The position numbers and the translations under genes are program-made. 10,387 nt of DNA from UMGS75 sp963648435. GTDB lineage: Bacteria > Bacillota_I > Bacilli_A > ML615J-28 > CAG-313. The DNA lies in NCBI GenBank assembly GCA_963648435.1, contig CAVJDT010000052.1:1-10387 (forward strand). Reading direction: 5' to 3'. Below are positions 6,751-10,387 of the stretch, one piece after another. A model generated the notes under the pieces. That model worked only from the letters and a program-made list of their open reading frames with translations. It made no database searches and was not told the DNA's origin. Numbering within the stretch: position 1 is the stretch's first letter; every line of letters begins with the position of its first letter.

Positions 6751-6779
6751 TTGACTTTTATTTATCATTGTGTTAAAAT
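6751..6779 (+). promoter_or_regulatory. Extended -10 promoter of the DUF4143 gene
   Basis: TTGACT (6751-6756), a 17-bp spacer and TAAAAT (6774-6779) with an upstream TGt (extended -10) form a strong promoter. Transcription would begin near 6786, only about nine bases before the ATG, so the message is almost leaderless with GGTGA (6786-6790) as its SD. The iteron array ends at the -35 box, and CATTGTG (6766-6772), the inverted form of CACAATG, lies in the spacer, so the promoter is probably controlled by the array's binding protein. Confidence 0.75.
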
Positions 6780-6794
6780 ACTTATGGTGATTGT

Positions 6795-8078
6795 ATGAAT
6801 TATTTAAAAAGGATTATAGATAAAGAATTAGAATTTAGATTATCTGCAGTTGGTGCTGTTTTAATTGTTGGCCCTAAATGGTGCGGAAAGACTACTACCG
6901 CAATGCAACAGGCAAAAAGTTATATAAAACTTAATGACATAGATATGAGGGAAAATTATGCTATTACTGCGAAAATCAAACCATCCAATTTGTTGATCGG
7001 TGATAAACCTCGATTAATTGATGAGTGGCAAGAAGCTCCTTCTATATGGGATGCTGTCAGAACATCAGTTGATGAAATTGGATTGCCAGGACAGTATATT
7101 TTGACGGGCTCGACAATAGTAGATACTAAAAATATCATTCATAGTGGAACAGGACGTATTTCAAGACTTTTGATGAGGCCCATGAGTCTTTATGAATCTA
7201 ATGAATCCAATGGTTTAATTTCTTTGCGTGAATTATTTGAACATAAAATAGATGTTAATGGTATACCCGCAAAATTGGAAGTTAATGAAATTATATTTGC
7301 CGCATGTAGGGGTGGTTGGCCATCAGCCGTAAACCTAAAAAGCCGTGATGCACAACTATTTGTTGCTAAAGACTATTTTAATAATATATGTGAAAATGAT
7401 GTCATAGTATTAGATTCAGTTAATAGAAATTCTCAAAAAGTTAAATTATTAATGAGATCATATGCTAGAAATTTATCAACTATTGTTAAAAATACTAGTA
7501 TTCTTGCTGATGTTAATGCAACTGATGAAATGTCCATAAATACACTGACATCATATTTAGATGCACTTAGAAAATTATATGTGGTAGCTGAACTTGATGC
7601 TTGGTGTCCTAATATTAGGTCAAAATCAGCTATGAGATCTTCACCAAAAAGAGAATTTATCGATCCTAGTATAGCGGTTGCCGCATTAGGCTTATCGCCT
7701 GATTACTTACAAACGGATTTAAAAACATTTGGTTTTATTTTTGAAAATTTAGTCATACGGGATTTAAGTGTTTACTCGGTTTCATTAGGTGGCAAGCTTT
7801 CATATTATAGGGACAGATATGGTCTAGAAGCTGATTGCGTTTTACATTTAGATGATGGTAGATATGCATTAATAGAAGTCAAAATGGGTTCTCAACAAAT
7901 AGAAGAAGGTGCTAGACATTTATTAGAATTAAAAAAACTAATTACAGAATACAATGAAAAAGAAAAACAATGTAAATTACGCGAACCTGATCTCTTATTA
8001 ATTATTACAGCTGGAGCGATGAGTTATGAACGCGAAGACGGGGTGAAGGTAATCCCAATAAGCTGTTTAAAAGACTAA
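6795..8078 (+). CDS. AAA_14/DUF4143 ATPase of unknown role
   Basis: This 427-residue protein belongs to the widespread AAA_14-DUF4143 ATPase family, which has no settled function. Walker A is GPKWCGKTT (26-34) and Walker B is LIDEWQ (74-79). LTGS in the next strand fits a sensor-1 position, and RISRLLMRPMSLYE is typical of the family. The DUF4143 half ends with FENLVIRDLSVY and a nuclease-like motif, E345-A-D347...I360-E361-V362-K363, resembling PD-(D/E)xK folds. Cleavage activity is not known for the family. The gene stands alone: a terminator lies before it, it has its own promoter with a phased repeat array, and a hairpin follows it. Such genes are often scattered in multiple copies in host-associated genomes, so independent acquisition is plausible. 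It shares no evident role with the pilus genes. Confidence 0.9.
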   Translation: MNYLKRIIDKELEFRLSAVGAVLIVGPKWCGKTTTAMQQAKSYIKLNDIDMRENYAITAKIKPSNLLIGDKPRLIDEWQEAPSIWDAVRTSVDEIGLPGQYILTGSTIVDTKNIIHSGTGRISRLLMRPMSLYESNESNGLISLRELFEHKIDVNGIPAKLEVNEIIFAACRGGWPSAVNLKSRDAQLFVAKDYFNNICENDVIVLDSVNRNSQKVKLLMRSYARNLSTIVKNTSILADVNATDEMSINTLTSYLDALRKLYVVAELDAWCPNIRSKSAMRSSPKREFIDPSIAVAALGLSPDYLQTDLKTFGFIFENLVIRDLSVYSVSLGGKLSYYRDRYGLEADCVLHLDDGRYALIEVKMGSQQIEEGARHLLELKKLITEYNEKEKQCKLREPDLLLIITAGAMSYEREDGVKVIPISCLKD

Positions 8079-8091
8079 AAATTTTATAATT

Positions 8092-8120
8092 AGGCATAGT
8101 TATTATTTAACTATGTCTTT
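8092..8120 (+). terminator. Terminator after the DUF4143 gene
   Basis: An 11-bp stem (8092-8102 with 8108-8118, one G-U pair) closes a TTATT loop 13 nt after the stop codon. The following T-run is short (CTTT) before a long A/T-rich tract, so it is a moderate terminator and could act in either direction. Confidence 0.6.
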
Positions 8121-8149
8121 AAAAAAATAAAAAATTTTTCAAAAAAGTA

Positions 8150-8177
8150 TTGACATTTAGAAAAAAAAGAGTATAAT
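8150..8177 (+). promoter_or_regulatory. Sigma-A promoter of clpB
   Basis: TTGACA (8150-8155) and TATAAT (8172-8177) are both exact consensus boxes, 16 bp apart. Transcription would start near 8184, inside the CIRCE repeat, so HrcA bound there would block initiation. Confidence 0.88.
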
Positions 8178-8181
8178 TATA

Positions 8182-8208
8182 TTAGCACTCAGATAGATAG
8201 AGTGCTAA
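8182..8208. promoter_or_regulatory. CIRCE operator (HrcA binding site)
   Basis: TTAGCACTC (8182-8190), a 9-nt spacer and GAGTGCTAA (8200-8208) match the CIRCE inverted repeat without a mismatch. CIRCE binds the heat-shock repressor HrcA. It overlaps the predicted start of transcription and ends next to the SD (AAGGGGG, 8207-8213), so clpB is expected to be heat-inducible through HrcA. Confidence 0.97.
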
Positions 8209-8220
8209 GGGGGAATAATT

Positions 8221-10344
8221 ATGGAATTTCAACAAGATTACAGTAACGATAAAAACATTCTAGAAAAGTTTGGACGTGATGTCACTGATGCTGTAAGAGC
8301 AGGTAAGGTTGATCCAGTAATTGGTCGTGAGGAAGAAATTTTAAGAATAATTAAAATTCTTGCCAGAAAAACCAAGAACAACCCAATCTTAATTGGTTTA
8401 CCTGGTGTTGGTAAGACTGCGATAATCGAAGGTCTTGCGGCGAGAATAGTCAAAGAAGATGTCCCTACAAGTCTTAAAAAATGTCATGTTTACGAATTAG
8501 ATATGGGTGCACTAGTTGCTGGTGCGAAGTATCGTGGTGAATTTGAGGAAAGATTAAAGGCTGTACTTAATAAGATTAAGGAAAGTAATGGTGAAATAAT
8601 TTTATTTATCGATGAAATTCACTTAATAGTTGGTGCTGGCAATGCTGAAGGTGCCCTTGATGCCGGTAATATGTTAAAACCAATGCTTGCTCGTGGTGAA
8701 CTTCACTGTATTGGTGCAACAACTTTAAATGAATATCGTAAATATATTGAAAAAGATAGTGCGCTTGAAAGACGTTTTCAAAAGGTAATGATTAATGAAC
8801 CTAGTGTTGAAGACACAATCAGTATTTTAAGAGGTCTAAAAGAAAGATTTGAAGTACATCATGGAGTTAGAATTAGTGATAACGCCATCGTTGCAAGTGC
8901 AATTCTTTCTAATCGATATATTACTGATCGTTTCTTACCTGATAAAGCTATTGACTTAATCGATGAAGCTTGTGCATCACTAAGAACCGAAATGGACTCA
9001 ATGCCAACTGAACTTGATACTTTAAAACGTCACATTATGCAACTTGAAATTGAAAAAGCTGCTTTAACCAAAGAAACTGATGAATTAAGTAAAGATCGTT
9101 TAAAGAAAATTGAAGAAGAACTTGATTCAATGCATCAAGAAGAAAAAGAATTAACTGAAAAATGGCAACATGAAAAAGCAACACTTGAAGAAACTAAACA
9201 AAAACAAAAACAACTTGAAAAAGCTCGTTATGATTATGAACAAGCAACTTACCGTGGTGACCTTAACAAGGCTGCCGAACTTCAATATGGTGTAATTCCT
9301 AAACTTGAAAAAGAACTTGAAGCTTGTCGTAATGAAAATAAGAATGATAAGTTAATTTCTGAGGTTGTAACTGAGGAAGATATCGCGGAAATCGTTTCTA
9401 AATCAACGAATATTCCTGTATCTAAACTTGTCAAAGGTGATCGTGAAAAATTACTTAGCTTAAAGGAAACTTTAAGTAAAAGAGTAATTGGCCAAGATGA
9501 AGCCCTTGAACTTGTTAGTGATGCAATTATCAGACAACGTGCAGGTATTAAGGATGAAAATAGACCGATTGGTTCATTCTTATTCTTAGGTCCTACTGGT
9601 GTTGGTAAGACAGAAGTATGTAAGAGTCTTGCGGAAGCGTTATTTGATAGTGAATCTCATATTGTACGTTTCGATATGAGTGAATATATGGAACCTCATT
9701 CAGTGGCTCGTTTAATTGGAGCTCCTCCAGGATACGTTGGCTATGATGAAGGTGGTCAATTAACAGAAGCCGTAAGAAGAAAACCTTATTCAATTGTCTT
9801 ATTTGATGAAATTGAAAAAGCTCATCGTGATATTTTTAATGTATTACTTCAAATTCTTGATGATGGTCGTATAACAGATGGTCAAGGTCGTACTGTCGAC
9901 TTTAAAAATACAATTATCATTATGACATCAAATTTAGGTAGTGAATTTTTAATGAATGGTGTAACCGAAGAAGCTAAGAACCAAGTTAACCAATTATTAA
10001 GAGCTTCCTTTAAACCTGAATTTTTAAATCGTATTGATGAGATTATTATGTTCAAGCCTCTTGACCGTGATGTTCAAATGAAGATAGTTCATAAATTATT
10101 GGATGAACTTAAAGTTAGACTTGAAAACAATAACATTAAGATGACTTTTACCGATGAATTATGTAAGTATGTTCTTGAACAAAGTTATAATACTGTTTAT
10201 GGTGCTCGTCCAATCAAACGTTTCATTCAAAAGAATGTTGAAACTTTAATTGCAAAAGACATAGTAGCATCAAAGATTGTACCTAATAAAGAATATACGG
10301 TAACATATGAAAATAATGAAATTGTTATAAAAGAACAAAGTTAG
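8221..10344 (+). CDS. clpB: ClpB disaggregase lacking the N-terminal domain
   Basis: This 707-residue Hsp100 ATPase would remove proteins from aggregates together with DnaK. It has the full ClpB core: D1 with Walker A GLPGVGKT (59-66), pore-loop Y104 in KYRGEFE, Walker B DE (131-132) and arginines R184/R185. A complete coiled-coil M-domain (about 260-380, with the ClpB-type motif GDLNKAAELQYG) follows; ClpC has a much shorter one. D2 has Walker A GPTGVGKT (457-464), pore-loop GYVGY near Y505, Walker B DE (529-530), R604 and sensor-2 GAR (661-663). The usual 150-residue N domain is missing: the protein starts just before 'LEKFGRDVT'. ATG 8221 has an AAGGGGG SD and a promoter with CIRCE directly upstream, so the short form is the intended product. 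Mycoplasma ClpB is likewise short. No partner genes are adjacent. Confidence 0.95.
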   Translation: MEFQQDYSNDKNILEKFGRDVTDAVRAGKVDPVIGREEEILRIIKILARKTKNNPILIGLPGVGKTAIIEGLAARIVKEDVPTSLKKCHVYELDMGALVAGAKYRGEFEERLKAVLNKIKESNGEIILFIDEIHLIVGAGNAEGALDAGNMLKPMLARGELHCIGATTLNEYRKYIEKDSALERRFQKVMINEPSVEDTISILRGLKERFEVHHGVRISDNAIVASAILSNRYITDRFLPDKAIDLIDEACASLRTEMDSMPTELDTLKRHIMQLEIEKAALTKETDELSKDRLKKIEEELDSMHQEEKELTEKWQHEKATLEETKQKQKQLEKARYDYEQATYRGDLNKAAELQYGVIPKLEKELEACRNENKNDKLISEVVTEEDIAEIVSKSTNIPVSKLVKGDREKLLSLKETLSKRVIGQDEALELVSDAIIRQRAGIKDENRPIGSFLFLGPTGVGKTEVCKSLAEALFDSESHIVRFDMSEYMEPHSVARLIGAPPGYVGYDEGGQLTEAVRRKPYSIVLFDEIEKAHRDIFNVLLQILDDGRITDGQGRTVDFKNTIIIMTSNLGSEFLMNGVTEEAKNQVNQLLRASFKPEFLNRIDEIIMFKPLDRDVQMKIVHKLLDELKVRLENNNIKMTFTDELCKYVLEQSYNTVYGARPIKRFIQKNVETLIAKDIVASKIVPNKEYTVTYENNEIVIKEQS

Positions 10345-10381
10345 AGTTATCACTCTAACCCAAACACTTAATGTTTCTTTT
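10340..10381 (+). terminator. Terminator region after clpB
   Basis: An 8-bp perfect stem (10340-10347 with 10352-10359) with a TATC loop begins in the clpB stop region. A weaker 5-bp hairpin (AAACA/TGTTT, 10362-10376) follows and is trailed by CTTTT. The first stem lacks its own T-run, so the two may act together as a tandem terminator. Confidence 0.6.
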
Positions 10382-10387
10382 AAAAGA

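Noticed and set aside
6660..6751. CRISPR array.
   Set aside because: The repeats are contiguous 23-bp units of short imperfect half-sites with no unique spacers and no cas gene, so they are a binding-site array.
8238..8453. Minus-strand reading frame opposite the start of clpB.
   Set aside because: It is antisense to the strongly conserved D1 Walker A region and has no promoter or SD of its own.
8221..10344. ClpC or ClpE instead of ClpB.
   Set aside because: The long coiled-coil M-domain with the GDLNKAAELQYG motif is ClpB-specific. No UVR motif or zinc-finger N-terminus is present.

Overview
The window is AT-rich, uses the standard genetic code (Trp is TGG and all nine reading frames stay open) and reads almost entirely on the + strand. 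Strong TTGAnn/TATAAT promoters, GGAGG-type ribosome binding sites and a CIRCE heat-shock operator point to a low-GC Firmicute. The clpB gene lacks its N-terminal domain and sits directly under CIRCE, as in Mollicutes. Together with the very low GC, this suggests a walled or recently derived relative of the Mollicutes (Erysipelotrichia, Acholeplasma, RF39 or Izemoplasma-like). The lineage is an inference.

Region 1 (1-357) is mostly non-coding. It holds a possible 3' end of an upstream gene (3-65), a factor-independent terminator (138-172), and a strong promoter (260-288) followed by a leader of about 60 nt.

Region 2 (358-6557) is one compact operon for a type IV filament machine of the type IV pilus / competence pseudopilus class. 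The order is: prepilin-like protein, divergent PilM-like protein, second prepilin-like protein, PilX/GspK-like minor pilin without Glu+5, prepilin peptidase (PilD/ComC), platform protein (PilC/GspF) and assembly ATPase (PilB/GspE). The first five genes overlap or nearly touch; the last two each have their own strong SD within a short gap. A hairpin terminator that begins inside the pilB stop codon closes the operon. PilD would cleave and methylate the prepilins. PilB would power assembly through PilC, and the PilM-like protein would be a cytoplasmic scaffold. No PilN, PilO, PilT or clear major pilin lies in the window.

Region 3 (6558-8120) is a stand-alone AAA_14/DUF4143 ATPase gene. Its strong extended -10 promoter is preceded by a striking 23-bp iteron array: seven YACAA half-sites alternating exactly 13 and 10 bp apart, ending at the -35 box. 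A terminator hairpin follows the gene.

Region 4 (8121-10387) is clpB, encoding a 707-aa N-domain-less disaggregase. It is driven by a consensus promoter with a perfect CIRCE inverted repeat over the start of transcription and ends in hairpins after the stop codon.

The observations most worth following are the phased iteron array upstream of the DUF4143 gene, and the minimal pilus operon carrying a PilM-like protein that has lost recognisable nucleotide-binding motifs.
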